A stretch of DNA of 53,447 nucleotides, taken from contig NZ_AYJW01000025.1 of the NCBI RefSeq assembly GCF_000497205.1, forward strand, positions 1-53,447. The letters run 5' to 3'. How positions within the stretch are numbered: the first letter of the stretch is position 1; each line of letters starts with the position of its first letter. Of this stretch, positions 1 to 9,719 are shown piece by piece. Origin of the DNA: Saccharopolyspora rectivirgula DSM 43747. GTDB lineage: Bacteria > Actinomycetota > Actinomycetes > Mycobacteriales > Pseudonocardiaceae. The translations under genes and the position numbers were made by a program. Below the pieces are notes generated by a model. That model saw only the letters and a list, made by a program, of their open reading frames with translations. It was not told where the DNA came from and ran no database searches.

Positions 1-829
1 CGATCAGCTCGTCGCGCAGCTTGGTCAGCTGCGGGACGTGGGTGCTGCGCTGGTCCACCGCCTCGCGCACCGCCGCGGCCAGGCCCAGCACGGCGGGGGT
101 GTTCATCGTCCCCGACCGCACTTCCCGCTCCTGGCCGCCGCCGTGCAGCACCGGGACGCACTTGACGTCCCGCCCCAGCAGCAGCACACCGGCCCCGCAC
201 GGGCCGCCGACCTTGTGCCCGGTCATGGTGAGCGCCGCCGCGCCGCTGGCCGCGAAGTCGACCGGCAGGGTCTCCACCGCCTGCACCGCGTCGGTGTGCA
301 GCGGAACCCCGTAGCGGTTCGCCACCTCGGCCAGCTCCCGGATCGGGTTCACCGTGCCGACTTCGTTGTTCGCCCACATCACGGTGGCCAGCGCCACCTC
401 GTCCGGCGCCTCGGCGATGGCCTCTTCCAGCACCTCCGGCTGCACCCGGCCGCAGGAGTCCACCGGCAGCCAGGTGACCTCGGCTCCCTCGTGCTCGGCG
501 AGCCACTCGACCGCGTCGAGCACCGCGTGGTGCTCGACCGAGGAGGCCAGCACCCGCCGGCGGGCCGGGTCCTCCTTGCGGCGCCCCCAGTAGATGCCCT
601 TCACCGCGAGGTTGTCGCCTTCGGTGCCGCCACCGGTGAAGATCACTTCGGACGGCCGGGCGCCCAGCGCGTCAGCGATGTCCTCCCTCGACTCCTCCAC
701 TGCCCGACGAGCCCGCCGGCCCGAGGTGTGCAGGGAGGAAGCGTTGCCGATCATGGTCAGCGCTTCGCTCATCACCGCGGCCGCCCGGGGCCGCATCGGT
801 GTCGTGGCAGCGTGGTCGAGGTAAGTCAT
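1..829 (-). CDS. Cysteine desulfurase (NifS/IscS-like), 3' end cut off by the window
   Basis: A PLP enzyme that takes sulfur from L-cysteine for iron-sulfur cluster and tRNA thiolation work in the cytoplasm. The protein begins [11 protein letters not shown], the standard N-terminus of this family. It carries the PLP-binding lysine in the motif [11 protein letters not shown], Lys at about residue 206, the same place as in E. coli IscS. The ATG at 829 is the natural start because the family signature follows at once. About 276 residues are present. The loop with the catalytic Cys and the C-terminal domain lie beyond position 1. It is transcribed away from rnhA. In many actinobacteria this gene follows etfB-etfA, as it does here apart from the intervening rnhA. 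Whether it is the cluster-assembly or the tRNA-thiolation paralogue cannot be told from this fragment. Confidence 0.93.
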   Translation of the reverse strand, partial: MTYLDHAATTPMRPRAAAVMSEALTMIGNASSLHTSGRRARRAVEESREDIADALGARPSEVIFTGGGTEGDNLAVKGIYWGRRKEDPARRRVLASSVEHHAVLDAVEWLAEHEGAEVTWLPVDSCGRVQPEVLEEAIAEAPDEVALATVMWANNEVGTVNPIRELAEVANRYGVPLHTDAVQAVETLPVDFAASGAAALTMTGHKVGGPCGAGVLLLGRDVKCVPVLHGGGQEREVRSGTMNTPAVLGLAAAVREAVDQRSTHVPQLTKLRDELI

Positions 830-1065
830 CGTCTGTCCAGGGTAATGCAGGCCGCGCTCGCCCCACCCCGCGGTCTGATGAAAGGCGCAGGTCAACCCGG
901 TTCCTGCCGCAGACCTGCGGGTCAGGCGGCCAGCCGGTGGCGCCGTCGGGGCGCCCCCCGCCGGGCGCGGCGGCCAACGTGCTCGTCCCCGCACGGCGCG
1001 GGAACGCCCGGTCGCTCCGGGGTGCGCCCGCCGCGACGACCGGGGGCGGCCGTAGATTGCACAGC

Positions 1066-1530
1066 ATGCAGCCCAGCGATGCCCTCGAGTGCGTGGAGAT
1101 CTACCCGGACGGCGCCTGCAGCGGCAACCCCGGCCCCGGCGGCTGGGGCGTGGTCCTGCGCTACGGCAGGCACGAGCGGGAGCTCTACGGCTCGGACCCG
1201 GCCACCACGAACAACAAGATGGAGCTCACCGCGGTGATCGAGGGGCTGGCGGCGCTCACCCGCCCGATGCCGCTGGTGCGGATCTACACCGACAGCAGCT
1301 ACGTGCTCAACGGGATCACCAAGTGGCTGCCGGGGTGGAAGCGCAACGGGTGGCGGACCGCCGCGAAGCAGCCGGTGAAGAACGCCGAGCTGTGGCAGCG
1401 GTTGGAAGCCGAGTGCGCCCGGCACCGCGAGGTGCGGTGGCAGTGGGTCAAGGGGCACGCCGGGCACCCGGAGAACGAGCGGGCGGACGAGCTCGCCTGC
1501 AAGGGCCGGGACGAAGCCGGCGGCCGCTGA
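1066..1530 (+). CDS. rnhA: Ribonuclease HI
   Basis: Endonuclease that cuts the RNA strand of RNA:DNA hybrids (R-loops, primers). The 154-residue protein has the complete single-domain RNase HI fold: [16 protein letters not shown] with catalytic D15, KMELTAV with E53, YTDSSYV with D76, and the C-terminal [15 protein letters not shown] with H131 and D141. The frame is open further upstream, but the ATG at 1066 places the family's usual short N-terminus (VEIYPDGAC) correctly, so the longer start is rejected. It lies between two minus-strand genes, the cysteine desulfurase and etfA, and converges on etfA across a hairpin. All catalytic residues are present and the length is normal, so the call is firm. 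Confidence 0.95.
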   Translation: MQPSDALECVEIYPDGACSGNPGPGGWGVVLRYGRHERELYGSDPATTNNKMELTAVIEGLAALTRPMPLVRIYTDSSYVLNGITKWLPGWKRNGWRTAAKQPVKNAELWQRLEAECARHREVRWQWVKGHAGHPENERADELACKGRDEAGGR

Positions 1531-1536
1531 AAGCGC

Positions 1537-1568
1537 AGCGGGCGGGCCGCCGGTGCGACCCGCCCGCT
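1537..1568. terminator. Hairpin terminator between rnhA and etfA
   Basis: Perfect 10-bp stem AGCGGGCGGG / CCCGCCCGCT with a 12-nt loop, lying in the 60-bp gap between the convergent stops of rnhA (1530) and etfA (1591). It can serve both strands. There is no long T-run on either side. Confidence 0.75.
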
Positions 1569-1590
1569 GGTGGAGAGCTTCTGCGCCAGC

Positions 1591-2550
1591 TCAGCCCTTG
1601 CGCTTGTTGATCTCCTCGGTCAGCTGCGGGGCGACCTGGAACAGGTCGCCGACCACGCCGTAGTCGGCGATCTCGAAGATCGGGGCTTCGGGGTCCTTGT
1701 TGACCGCCACGATGGTCTTCGAGGTCTGCATACCGGCGCGGTGCTGGATCGCACCCGAGATGCCGAGCGCGATGTACAGCTGCGGCGAGACGGTCTTACC
1801 GGTCTGCCCGACCTGGAACTGGTGCGGGTAGTAGCCGGAGTCCACCGCGGCGCGGGACGCGCCGACCGCACCACCCAGCGAGTCGGCCAGCGCCTCGACC
1901 ACGGAGAAGTTCTCCGCCGAGCCGACACCACGACCACCGGAGACGACCACGGAAGCCTCGGTCAGCTCCGGGCGGTCACCGGCCTCGGCCGGCTGGCGAC
2001 CGGTGATCTTGGCGGTCTTGGCCGCGTCGGAAGCGGGGACCTCCACCTGCTCGACCGCGGCGGCACCGCTGGCCTGCTCCGCCTCGATGGAGCCCGGCAG
2101 GACGGTGATGACCGGGGTGCCCTTGACCACCTTCGCCTGCGAGGTGTAGGAGCCGCCGAACAGCGAGTGGCTGGCCACCCCCTGCTCGTCGAGGTCGACG
2201 ACCTCGTTGAGCAGACCGGAGCCGGTGCGCACCGCCAGGCGGCCGGCGATCTCCTTGCCGTCCACCGAAGCCGGGATCAGCACCGCGGCCGGGGACGTCC
2301 GCTCCACCAGCGCGGCCAGCGCGTTGACCTGCGGCGTCAGCAGGTACTGGGCGACCTCGGCGGTCTCCGCCGCGTAGACCTTGGCAGCACCGTAGGAGCC
2401 CAGGGCCGCGGTGAGCTTCTCAGCGGTGCCCGGCTCGCCGACGACCACGGCCGACGGCTCGCCCAGCCGCCGAGCAGCGGTCAGCAGCTCGTAGGTGACC
2501 TTCTTGACCTCGCCGCCCACGTGATCAACGAGGACCAGAACCTCACTCAT
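1591..2550 (-). CDS. etfA: Electron transfer flavoprotein subunit alpha (EtfA/FixB)
   Basis: Large subunit of the soluble FAD-containing heterodimer that takes electrons from acyl-CoA dehydrogenases and passes them towards ETF:quinone oxidoreductase. The 319-residue length is normal. The N-terminal domain begins [17 protein letters not shown]. The C-terminal FAD domain has [10 protein letters not shown] near residue 210, [20 protein letters not shown], and the signature [17 protein letters not shown], then [20 protein letters not shown]. An AGGAGG ribosome-binding site lies 9 nt before the ATG. It follows etfB by 36 bp, so the two form one operon transcribed from the 3370-3648 intergenic region. 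The subunit identity is secure; the partner dehydrogenases are not in the window. Confidence 0.96.
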   Translation of the reverse strand: MSEVLVLVDHVGGEVKKVTYELLTAARRLGEPSAVVVGEPGTAEKLTAALGSYGAAKVYAAETAEVAQYLLTPQVNALAALVERTSPAAVLIPASVDGKEIAGRLAVRTGSGLLNEVVDLDEQGVASHSLFGGSYTSQAKVVKGTPVITVLPGSIEAEQASGAAAVEQVEVPASDAAKTAKITGRQPAEAGDRPELTEASVVVSGGRGVGSAENFSVVEALADSLGGAVGASRAAVDSGYYPHQFQVGQTGKTVSPQLYIALGISGAIQHRAGMQTSKTIVAVNKDPEAPIFEIADYGVVGDLFQVAPQLTEEINKRKG

Positions 2551-2586
2551 GAATCAATGCCTCCTCGCGATTTCCGTGAACGACTT

Positions 2587-3369
2587 TCAGAGCAGTTTCT
2601 GACCGGCAAGGAACTCGGCGATCTGCACGCCGCCCTCGCCTTCGTCGGTGACCTTCACACCCGCTGCCTTCGGCGGCGTCGGCGCGGACGCCACCACCTG
2701 CGACGCGGCGTTGGCCAGCCCGACCTCGGAAGCGTCGATGCCGGCGTCGGCCAAGCTCAACACGGTGACCGGCTTCTTCTTCGCGGCCATGATGCCCTTG
2801 AAGGACGGGTACCGCGGCTCGTTGATCTTCTCGGTCACCGACACGACCGCAGGCGTGTTCGCCTCGAGGTTGACGATGCCCGCGTCGGTTTCCCGCTCGA
2901 TCTTGACGGTGGTGCCGTCGGTCTCGACCTTGCGCGCGAAGGTCAGCTGCGGCCAGCCCAGCACCTCGGCGAGCATGGCCGGCACCGCACCGGCACGACC
3001 GTCAGTGGACTCGTTGCCCGCGATGACCAGGTCCACCGAGTCCACCGTGCCGATGACCTTCGCCAACGCGCGAGCCGTGGCAGGAGCGTCCGTGCCGTGC
3101 AGGGCTTCGTCCGCCAGGTGGACCGCCTTGTCCGCGCCCATGGACAGGGCCTTGCGGATGGCGTCGGTAGCCCGCTCGGGGCCCATGCAGATGACGGTCA
3201 CCTCGCCGCCTTGCGCTTCTTTGATCTGCAGCGCTTCCTCAACGGCCCGTTCGTTGATCTCATCCAGCACCGCATCGGCCGACTCACGGTCGAGCGTGTG
3301 GTCGGTTTCCGTGAGTTTCCGCTCGGAATATGTGTCGGGCACCTGCTTGACCAGGACGACGATGTTCAT
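2587..3369 (-). CDS. etfB: Electron transfer flavoprotein subunit beta (EtfB/FixA)
   Basis: Small AMP-binding subunit of the ETF heterodimer, and partner of the downstream etfA product. The 260 residues begin MNIVVLVKQVPDTYSERKL. They contain DEINERAVEEAL, the nucleotide-binding region VICMGPERATDAIRKALSMGAD, and the ETF-beta signature AGNESTDGRAGAVPAMLAEVLGWP, followed by PRYPSFKGIMAAKKKPV. The ATG start is preceded by a purine-rich GAGGG. It is the first gene of the etfB-etfA operon. The long intergenic region upstream, shared with the divergent degV-family gene, presumably holds its promoter. Confidence 0.96.
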   Translation of the reverse strand: MNIVVLVKQVPDTYSERKLTETDHTLDRESADAVLDEINERAVEEALQIKEAQGGEVTVICMGPERATDAIRKALSMGADKAVHLADEALHGTDAPATARALAKVIGTVDSVDLVIAGNESTDGRAGAVPAMLAEVLGWPQLTFARKVETDGTTVKIERETDAGIVNLEANTPAVVSVTEKINEPRYPSFKGIMAAKKKPVTVLSLADAGIDASEVGLANAASQVVASAPTPPKAAGVKVTDEGEGGVQIAEFLAGQKLL

Positions 3370-3648
3370 GGGCCCTCTTCGACCTCCTGCGGACTGCCGA
3401 CGGCTCGCTGGGCAACCCAGCGCTTGCTTGATTTACCTGGCGGCCACACCGGATAAGTGATCGCGAATGGCCACCGGATGCTGTCGCATCGTGATACCAC
3501 CCGGGATGTTACTTGTCAGTAGCCCAGCGGCAACCAGGACTTGCGCGTGAGAGTACTCACCTTTTCACCGACTCGTGCCACAAAGCGATCCAGGCCACTT
3601 CAATCCGGGGGGAAATGGGTAGTACATCCGGGTGAGTAGCCTGACCGC
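3370..3648. promoter_or_regulatory. Divergent intergenic region of etfB and the DegV gene
   Basis: 279 bp between divergently transcribed etfB and the degV-family gene, relatively AT-rich for this window. It contains an inverted repeat GTGAG-AGTA-CTCAC at 3547-3560, which could be a repressor site. I see no coding sequence. Promoter boxes cannot be assigned with confidence. Confidence 0.45.
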
Positions 3649-4494
3649 ATGAGGCAACGCGTCGCCATCGTCACTGATTCCACCGCTTCGATCCCAGCGG
3701 ACGTGGCCAGCAAGCTGCACCTGCCCGTGGTGCAGCTCGAACTGAGAATCGGCGACGAGCACAACGACGAGCGCCGGATCCCGCACGCGCAACTGGCCGA
3801 AGCGATGGTGGCCGGAGTCCCGGTCGAGACCAGCGAACCACCGTCCCCGGCCTTCTTCTGGAACTACATGGACGCCGCAGCCGCCGGGGTGGAGGCGATC
3901 ATCTCGGTGCACATCTCCGAGCAGCTCTCCCGGACCTGCAAGTCCGCGCGCAGCGCAGCCGCCGAAGTCGACCTCCCGGTCTACGTCGTCGACTCCCGGC
4001 TGGTCGGGCTCAGCCTCGGCTTCTCCGCGGTGGCCGCCGCCGAAGCCGCCGCGTCCGGCGCCACCCCGCAGCAGGTGATGAACGTGCTGGAGCAGCGCCT
4101 GCGCAGCACCACCCAGCTGGTTTACGTCGACACCCTCGAATACCTGCGCCGCGGCGGCCGGATCAACAACCTCCAGGCCATGCTCGGCCAAGCGCTGTCC
4201 ATCAAGCCCCTGCTGATCCTCAAGCACGGGAAGCTCGAGAAGTACGCGCAGGGCATCGGCCCGGAACGGGCGATCAACAAGATCATCGACGCCGGGGTCA
4301 GCCGGGCCGGCAACAATCCGGTCGACATCGGCGTGGAGCACTTCCAAGCCGCCGACCGCGCCGAACAGGTGCTCACCGAACTGCGCAAGCGCATCCCGCA
4401 AGTCCGCCGGGCCGTGCTGGTGGAGACCAGCGCGATCCTGGGCGCCCACATCGGCCCCGGCGCATTCGGGGTGACCGTCTCCCCGGTGAACTGA
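3649..4494 (+). CDS. DegV family protein (fatty-acid-binding, FakB-like)
   Basis: DegV proteins bind a single fatty acid. In Firmicutes the FakB members present exogenous fatty acids to the kinase FakA. The 281-residue protein has the family hallmarks: an N-terminal VAIVTDSTASIPAD, central ETSEPPSPAFFWNY, ISVHISEQLSRTCKSAR, then YVVDSRLVGLSLGF, and the C-terminal domain with YLRRGGRINNLQAMLG and LSIKPLLILKHGKLE. Length and motif order are normal. No fatty-acid kinase gene is nearby, so the physiological role stays open. It ends 36 bp before the convergent hrpA stop, with a strong hairpin in the gap. Confidence 0.9.
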   Translation: MRQRVAIVTDSTASIPADVASKLHLPVVQLELRIGDEHNDERRIPHAQLAEAMVAGVPVETSEPPSPAFFWNYMDAAAAGVEAIISVHISEQLSRTCKSARSAAAEVDLPVYVVDSRLVGLSLGFSAVAAAEAAASGATPQQVMNVLEQRLRSTTQLVYVDTLEYLRRGGRINNLQAMLGQALSIKPLLILKHGKLEKYAQGIGPERAINKIIDAGVSRAGNNPVDIGVEHFQAADRAEQVLTELRKRIPQVRRAVLVETSAILGAHIGPGAFGVTVSPVN

Positions 4495-4503
4495 CGAACC
4501 GGC

Positions 4504-4530
4504 CCCGGGCCGAGGCCACCCCGGCCCGGG
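4504..4530. terminator. Hairpin terminator between the DegV gene and hrpA
   Basis: A 9-bp perfect stem CCCGGGCCG / CGGCCCGGG around a 9-nt loop fills the gap between the convergent stops. It ends immediately before the hrpA stop codon at 4531-4533, so it probably works for both genes. Confidence 0.75.
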
Positions 4531-7500
4531 CTAGCCGGCGAGCTTGTCCATCGCCCGGTGGATCCGCTTGACCGAAACCGACTGGGCGGTCCCCAACGTC
4601 TGCGCGAACAAGCTCACCCGCAGCTCCTCCACCATCCAGCCGATCTCCCGCAGCGCGGGCGAGGACGGCAACTGCCTCCGCAACTGCTGGTAGCGCTGCT
4701 GCACCTCGTGGATCTGGTCCATCCACTCGAAATCCCGCTGCGGGTGGTACTGCGCCTTCTCCAACCGCACCTCGACGGCCTGCAAGTACCGGGCGATGTG
4801 CGGCAACCGGTGCCACCCGGTGGCGGTGACGAACCCCGGGTAGACCAAGCCCGCCACCTGCTCCCGCATGTCCGCAATGGACTCGGCGGTGACGTTCTTC
4901 GGAGGATCGGCCAGCACGGCGTTCACCCGCTGCGCCACCGACAAGATCCGCACCGTCCGGGTCACGGTGTCGGCGGTGACCTCGCCCAGCCGCGGGCGAA
5001 TCGCGTCCAGCAGCTTGCGGAACGACTCCTCGTCCCACACCGGGCCGCCGTTCTCGGCCATCAACTTGTCCAACGCGCAGTTGACGCAATCGGTCAGCAC
5101 CGCGTCCACGTCCCCGTGCGGGGCGCTGCCCAGCACCAGCTTCTCGCCGCTGTTCAACCCGCGCTGGATCGACTTCACCGGTGACGGCAGGTTCAACGCC
5201 AACAACCGCCTGGTGCCGCCCCACAGCGCCTGGCGCTGCTCCGCCTCGGAGCTGAACATCCGAACCGCGACGCTGTCCCCTTCGTCCACCAAGGACGGAT
5301 AGGCGCGCACCGCGTGACCGGACCGCTGGTCCTCGAAAGTGCGCGGCAGCGAACCGAAACTCCACGACCGCAGACCGCGCTGCTCCACCGACTTGCCGGC
5401 CTTGGAGATCTCCGCGCGCAGCTTCGGCTTCAACTCGGCCTTCAACTGGTCCAAGTCCTTGGACTCGCCGAGCTTGCGCCCCTTGGCCCCCACCACCCGG
5501 AACGTCATCTTCAAGTGGTCGGGCACCCGGTCCCAATCCCACGCGTCGGCCGGCACCACCACACCGGTCATCTGCTTCAACGCCCGGGTCAAGCACTCCA
5601 GCAGCGGGCCGTCCTGCGGGTCCATCCGCTGCAGCGCCGCCTTGGCGTGGTCGGGCACCGGCACGAAGTTGCGGCGCAACTGCTTGGGCAGCGACTTCAA
5701 CAGCGCCGTGACCAGTTCCTCCCGCAACCCCGGGATCTGCCAGTCGAACCCGTCGGAGCTGACCTGGTTGAGCAGCTCCAGCGGAACGTGCACGGTGACG
5801 CCGTCGGCATCGGCCCCCGGCTCGAACTGGTACGACAACCGCAACCGGTGCTGGCCCTGCACCCAGAAGTCCGGGTAGTCCTGATCGCTGACCTCCCCGG
5901 AATCCTGGTTGATCAGCATCGACTTCTCGAAGTTCAGCAGATCGGGCTGCTGGCGGCGGACCTCCTTCCACCAGGAGTCGAAGTGCCGCCCGGAAACCAC
6001 TTCCGCGCCGATGCGCTGGTCGTAGAACTCGAACAGGGTTTCGTCGTCGACCAGGATGTCGCGGCGCCGGGTCCGCTCCTCCAGGTCCTCCACTTCCGCC
6101 AGCAGTTCCCGGTTGCGGTGGAAGAACTCGTGGTCGGTGTCCCAGTCGCCCTCCACCAGGGCGTGCCGGATGAACAGCTCCCGGCTCAACTGCGGATCGA
6201 TCCGCCCGTAGTTGACCTTCCGCGAGGCCACCAGCGGAACCCCGTACAGCGTCACCTTCTCGTAGGCGACCACCGCGGCCCGGTTGCGCTCCCAGTGCGG
6301 CTCGCTGTAGTTCCGCTTCACCAGGTGGCCGGCCAACCGCTCGGCCCACTCCGGCTCGATCTTGGCCACCATCCGGGCCCACAGCCGGGACGTCTCCACC
6401 AGCTCCGCGGCCATCACCCACCGCGGCTGCTTCTTGACCAGCGAAGACCCCGGGAAGATCGCGAACCGGGCGTTGCGCGCCCCCAAGTACTCCTGCGGGC
6501 CGCGGCCGGAGGACTTCTTCTCCGCGTCCTTCAACCCGATGTGGCTGAGCAGCCCGGCCAGCAGCGACTGGTGGATCAGGTCGGGGTCCGCCGGCTGGTC
6601 GTTGATGGACATCCCCATGCCCTTGACCAGCTGCCGCAACTGGAGGTACAGGTCCTGCCACTCGCGGACCCGCAAGTAGTTCAAGAACTCCGCCCGGCAC
6701 AGCTTGCGGAACTGGTTGCCGGACAGCTCCCGCTGCTTCTCCCGCAAGTAGCGCCACAGGTTCAAGTAGGTCAGGAAGTCCGAATCGGCGTCCTTGTCCA
6801 CGAACCGGGCGTGCTTGCTGTCCGCGGCCTGCTGCTGGTCCGCCGGCCGCTCCCGCGGGTCCTGAATGGACAAAGCGGCGGCGATGACCAGGACCTCCCG
6901 CACGCAACCGTTCCGCTCGGCCGCCAACACCATGCGGGCCAGCCTGGGGTCGATCGGCAACTGCGCCAACCGCCGCCCGATCTCGGTGAGCCGGTGCCCC
7001 TTCCCGGTCTTCTCCAACGCCCCGAGCTCGTACAGCAAGTTGACGCCGTCGTTGATCTGCCGACGATCCGGCGGATCCAAGAACGGGAACGACCCCACGT
7101 CCCCCAGCCCCAGCGAAGTCATCTGCAAGATGACCGAAGCCAGGTTCGTCCGCTGGATCTCCGGATCGGTGAACTCCGGGCGGGCCAGGAAGTCCTCTTC
7201 GGAGTACAACCGGATGCAGATGCCCTCCGACACCCGGCCGCAGCGGCCCTTGCGCTGGTTCGCCGAAGCCTGCGAGATCGGCTCGATCGGCAACCGCTGC
7301 ACCTTGGTGCGGAAGCTGTACCGGGAAATCCGGGCCGTCCCCGGGTCGATCACGTACTTGATGCCCGGCACCGTCAACGACGTCTCGGCCACGTTGGTGG
7401 CGAGCACGATCCGCCGACCGGTGTGCGACTGGAAGACCCGGTTCTGCTCGGAAGCCGACAACCTGGCGTACAGCGGCAAGATCTCGGTGTTCGGCCGGTT

Positions 7501-8451
7501 CTGCTGCCGCAGCGCGTCCGCGGTGTCCCGGATCTCCCGCTCCCCGCTGAGGAAGACCAGGATGTCACCCGGGCCCTCCGCGCACAACTCGTCGACCGCG
7601 TCGCAAATGGCCTGCGTCTGGTCCCGGAACACGTCCTCGGTCTCGTCCGAGTCGTCCACCAGCGGCCGGTAGCGCACCTCCACCGGGTAGGTGCGCCCGG
7701 ACACCTCGATCACCGGGGCGTCGTTGAAATGCCGGGAAAAGCTCTCCGGATCGATCGTCGCCGACGTGATGATGACCTTCAGATCCGGGCGGTGCGGCAA
7801 CAACCGCTTCAAATAGCCCAGCAGGAAGTCGATGTTCAGGCTTCGCTCGTGCGCCTCGTCGATGATCAGCGTGTCGTAGCGGCGCAGGAACTTGTCGTGC
7901 TGGATCTCGGCGAGCAGGATGCCGTCGGTCATCAGCTTCACCAGCGTGTCCTCACCGGCCCGCTCGGTGAAGCGCACCTGGTAGCCGACCGCGCCGCCCA
8001 GCTCGATCCCCAACTCGTCAGCGATCCGGGAAGCCACCGACCGGGCGGCGATCCGCCGCGGCTGGGTGTGCCCGATCAACCCCCGCACCCCGCGGCCCAG
8101 CTCCAGGCACATCTTCGGCAGCTGCGTCGTCTTGCCCGAACCGGTCTCGCCGGCGACGATCACCACCTGGTTGTCGCGGATCGCCTCCAGCAGCTCCTCC
8201 CGCCGCTGGCTGACCGGGAGGTTCTCCGGGTAGGTGATCTCGGGAATGCTCTCCCGCCGCTGCTGCACCCGCAGCTCCGCCTCGGCAACGGCCGAGGAGA
8301 TCTCCTCGGTCACCGCCTGCCGCGCCTGGGGATTGCGGATCTTGCGCACCCCCTCGATGCGCCGCTGCAGCCGACGCTGATCCTGCAGCATCAGCTCCGG
8401 CAGCCGGTTCCGCAGCTCGTCCAGGGATGTTTTCACAGACGGTGTACCCAT
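4531..8451 (-). CDS. hrpA: ATP-dependent RNA helicase HrpA (DEAH box, full length)
   Basis: DEAH-box RNA helicase. In E. coli, HrpA acts on mRNA processing and on stalled or collided ribosomes. The 1,306-residue product has the full bacterial architecture. Walker A GETGSGKTT is at about 101-109, motif Ib TQPRRIAARSVA at 129-140, DEAH at 198-201 and SAT at 230-232. A RecA2 domain follows with QRKGRCGR and then the helicase-associated region. The long C-terminal extension special to HrpA contains the YEKVTLYGVPLV and WGGTRRLLALNLPSP segments. The ATG at 8451 is preceded by a weak GGAAC. It is the largest gene in the window and shows no frameshift. The upstream methyltransferase gene is separated by about 67 bp. 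Confidence 0.96.
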   Translation of the reverse strand: MGTPSVKTSLDELRNRLPELMLQDQRRLQRRIEGVRKIRNPQARQAVTEEISSAVAEAELRVQQRRESIPEITYPENLPVSQRREELLEAIRDNQVVIVAGETGSGKTTQLPKMCLELGRGVRGLIGHTQPRRIAARSVASRIADELGIELGGAVGYQVRFTERAGEDTLVKLMTDGILLAEIQHDKFLRRYDTLIIDEAHERSLNIDFLLGYLKRLLPHRPDLKVIITSATIDPESFSRHFNDAPVIEVSGRTYPVEVRYRPLVDDSDETEDVFRDQTQAICDAVDELCAEGPGDILVFLSGEREIRDTADALRQQNRPNTEILPLYARLSASEQNRVFQSHTGRRIVLATNVAETSLTVPGIKYVIDPGTARISRYSFRTKVQRLPIEPISQASANQRKGRCGRVSEGICIRLYSEEDFLARPEFTDPEIQRTNLASVILQMTSLGLGDVGSFPFLDPPDRRQINDGVNLLYELGALEKTGKGHRLTEIGRRLAQLPIDPRLARMVLAAERNGCVREVLVIAAALSIQDPRERPADQQQAADSKHARFVDKDADSDFLTYLNLWRYLREKQRELSGNQFRKLCRAEFLNYLRVREWQDLYLQLRQLVKGMGMSINDQPADPDLIHQSLLAGLLSHIGLKDAEKKSSGRGPQEYLGARNARFAIFPGSSLVKKQPRWVMAAELVETSRLWARMVAKIEPEWAERLAGHLVKRNYSEPHWERNRAAVVAYEKVTLYGVPLVASRKVNYGRIDPQLSRELFIRHALVEGDWDTDHEFFHRNRELLAEVEDLEERTRRRDILVDDETLFEFYDQRIGAEVVSGRHFDSWWKEVRRQQPDLLNFEKSMLINQDSGEVSDQDYPDFWVQGQHRLRLSYQFEPGADADGVTVHVPLELLNQVSSDGFDWQIPGLREELVTALLKSLPKQLRRNFVPVPDHAKAALQRMDPQDGPLLECLTRALKQMTGVVVPADAWDWDRVPDHLKMTFRVVGAKGRKLGESKDLDQLKAELKPKLRAEISKAGKSVEQRGLRSWSFGSLPRTFEDQRSGHAVRAYPSLVDEGDSVAVRMFSSEAEQRQALWGGTRRLLALNLPSPVKSIQRGLNSGEKLVLGSAPHGDVDAVLTDCVNCALDKLMAENGGPVWDEESFRKLLDAIRPRLGEVTADTVTRTVRILSVAQRVNAVLADPPKNVTAESIADMREQVAGLVYPGFVTATGWHRLPHIARYLQAVEVRLEKAQYHPQRDFEWMDQIHEVQQRYQQLRRQLPSSPALREIGWMVEELRVSLFAQTLGTAQSVSVKRIHRAMDKLAG

Positions 8452-8518
8452 ACTCGTTCCAGCATAGAGAAGAGGTTCCGCGCGCTCCGCGCAATTTCCG
8501 ACCGAACACGCAGCGCAA

Positions 8519-9694
8519 TCAGACGTGCTCAGCGCGGCACAAATAAGCCATCGCGGTGTTCCCGACCCGGGTCAGCACCACGGTGGCCTCCTCCGGCCCC
8601 TTCGGCTTCAACTTGCGGCGCAGCACATCCGGATCGACGTCCACCCCGCGCACCAGGATCTCCAACCGCCCCACCTCGTGCCGGCGCAGCAGCGCCCGCA
8701 ACGCCTTCTCGCTGTAGCGGCCGTGGTCCACCACCCGGAAAGCCCGCACCCCGCTCGGCGGCCGGTCCCCGGTCAGGAAAGCGATCCGCGGGTCCAGCTG
8801 CGCCAGCCCGTGCCGGGCCGCGTAGTGCCGCACCAGCCCGGCGCGGATCACCGCACCATCCGGTTCGACGATCCACTCCCGCACCTCACCCGCGGGGCAC
8901 TCGTCCGGTTCCGCATCGGTGATCGCCCAGCCGCTGCCGTCCGCGGCGAGCACGGTGGCCCGCCGCCGCACCCCGCTGGCCAGCGAACCGAACCACAGCG
9001 ACGCCTCCCGCACCTGGCCGCGCAGCGACACGAGCTCGATCTCGGCCCGCTCCGGCACCGCGGCGAAATCCAGCCCCGGCGCCGACTTCACCACCAGGTC
9101 CCGCCCCGCGTACACCGCCAGCAACTCGTCCAGCGGCGGCACCAGGTCGGCCGGGTTCCAGCGCCGCCGGCCAGCACCGTCCCGGCGCGCCGGATCGGCC
9201 ACCACCGCCGTGCCCCGGGTCACCGGGCGCAGCGCGTCCGCCAACAGCAACGCCGCCGACCGCCCGGAGACAGCGAGGTTGTGCCGCGCCATCGCCAACC
9301 GCACGGCGTCCACATCGGAACCGACGCAGCGCTCGGCCACCGCCGCCAGTTCGAAGAGATCCGCCCCCACCGAGCAGGTGACGTCGTGCACCACCCGCCC
9401 GGCCAACCGCTCGGCCCGGTGCCGGGCCACCACCGAAGCCGTCGCCTGCTGCAGCGCCGCATCGGTCAACAACCAGCGGTGGCCCTCCACCAGCTTCTCC
9501 GCCGCCCGCCGCTGCAGCACCGCGGTCTCCAGCACCGCGGCCGCGAAACGCTCCCCCACCAGTTTGCGGGCCACCGCCACATCGGAGAACCGCGACGCAG
9601 CCGTCAACTCCCGCTCGGACAGCTCAGCCACCGCCTCCTGCCCGGCAGGCGACCCCAGGAACCCCACTTCGGACAGGTCGAACGAATACCCCAC
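8519..9694 (-). CDS. Class I SAM-dependent methyltransferase with THUMP-like domain
   Basis: Predicted cytoplasmic methyltransferase whose substrate, perhaps RNA, is unknown. The fold begins with VVHDVTCSVGADLFELA, a variant of the SAM-binding motif I. It continues with GSDVDAVRLAMARHN (motif II acidic residue) and VVADPARRDGAGRRRWNP, where DPxR replaces the DPPY of base methyltransferases. The C-terminal third, from GVRAFRVVDHGRYS to KPKGPEEATVVLTR, matches the THUMP-like domain of an actinobacterial family. A GTG at 9694 with GGAAAG six bases upstream is preferred. Longer starts would run into the T-tract of the terminator upstream. About 391 residues. Function is inferred from the fold only. 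Confidence 0.8.
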   Translation of the reverse strand: MGYSFDLSEVGFLGSPAGQEAVAELSERELTAASRFSDVAVARKLVGERFAAAVLETAVLQRRAAEKLVEGHRWLLTDAALQQATASVVARHRAERLAGRVVHDVTCSVGADLFELAAVAERCVGSDVDAVRLAMARHNLAVSGRSAALLLADALRPVTRGTAVVADPARRDGAGRRRWNPADLVPPLDELLAVYAGRDLVVKSAPGLDFAAVPERAEIELVSLRGQVREASLWFGSLASGVRRRATVLAADGSGWAITDAEPDECPAGEVREWIVEPDGAVIRAGLVRHYAARHGLAQLDPRIAFLTGDRPPSGVRAFRVVDHGRYSEKALRALLRRHEVGRLEILVRGVDVDPDVLRRKLKPKGPEEATVVLTRVGNTAMAYLCRAEHV

Positions 9695-9719
9695 GAAAAC
9701 TTTCCACACCAAAAAGCGA

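Noticed and set aside
1570-3456. A 628-residue plus-strand frame across etfA and etfB.
   Set aside because: Shadow frame rich in Arg, Gly and Asp, opposite two unmistakable ETF genes.
4373-6907. An 844-residue minus-strand frame within hrpA and the DegV gene.
   Set aside because: Gly/Arg/Pro-rich without motifs, and offset from the clear helicase frame.
5314-8922. A 1,202-residue plus-strand open frame covering hrpA.
   Set aside because: Proline-, arginine- and leucine-rich with no domains. It is a shadow of hrpA on the opposite strand, produced by the high GC content.
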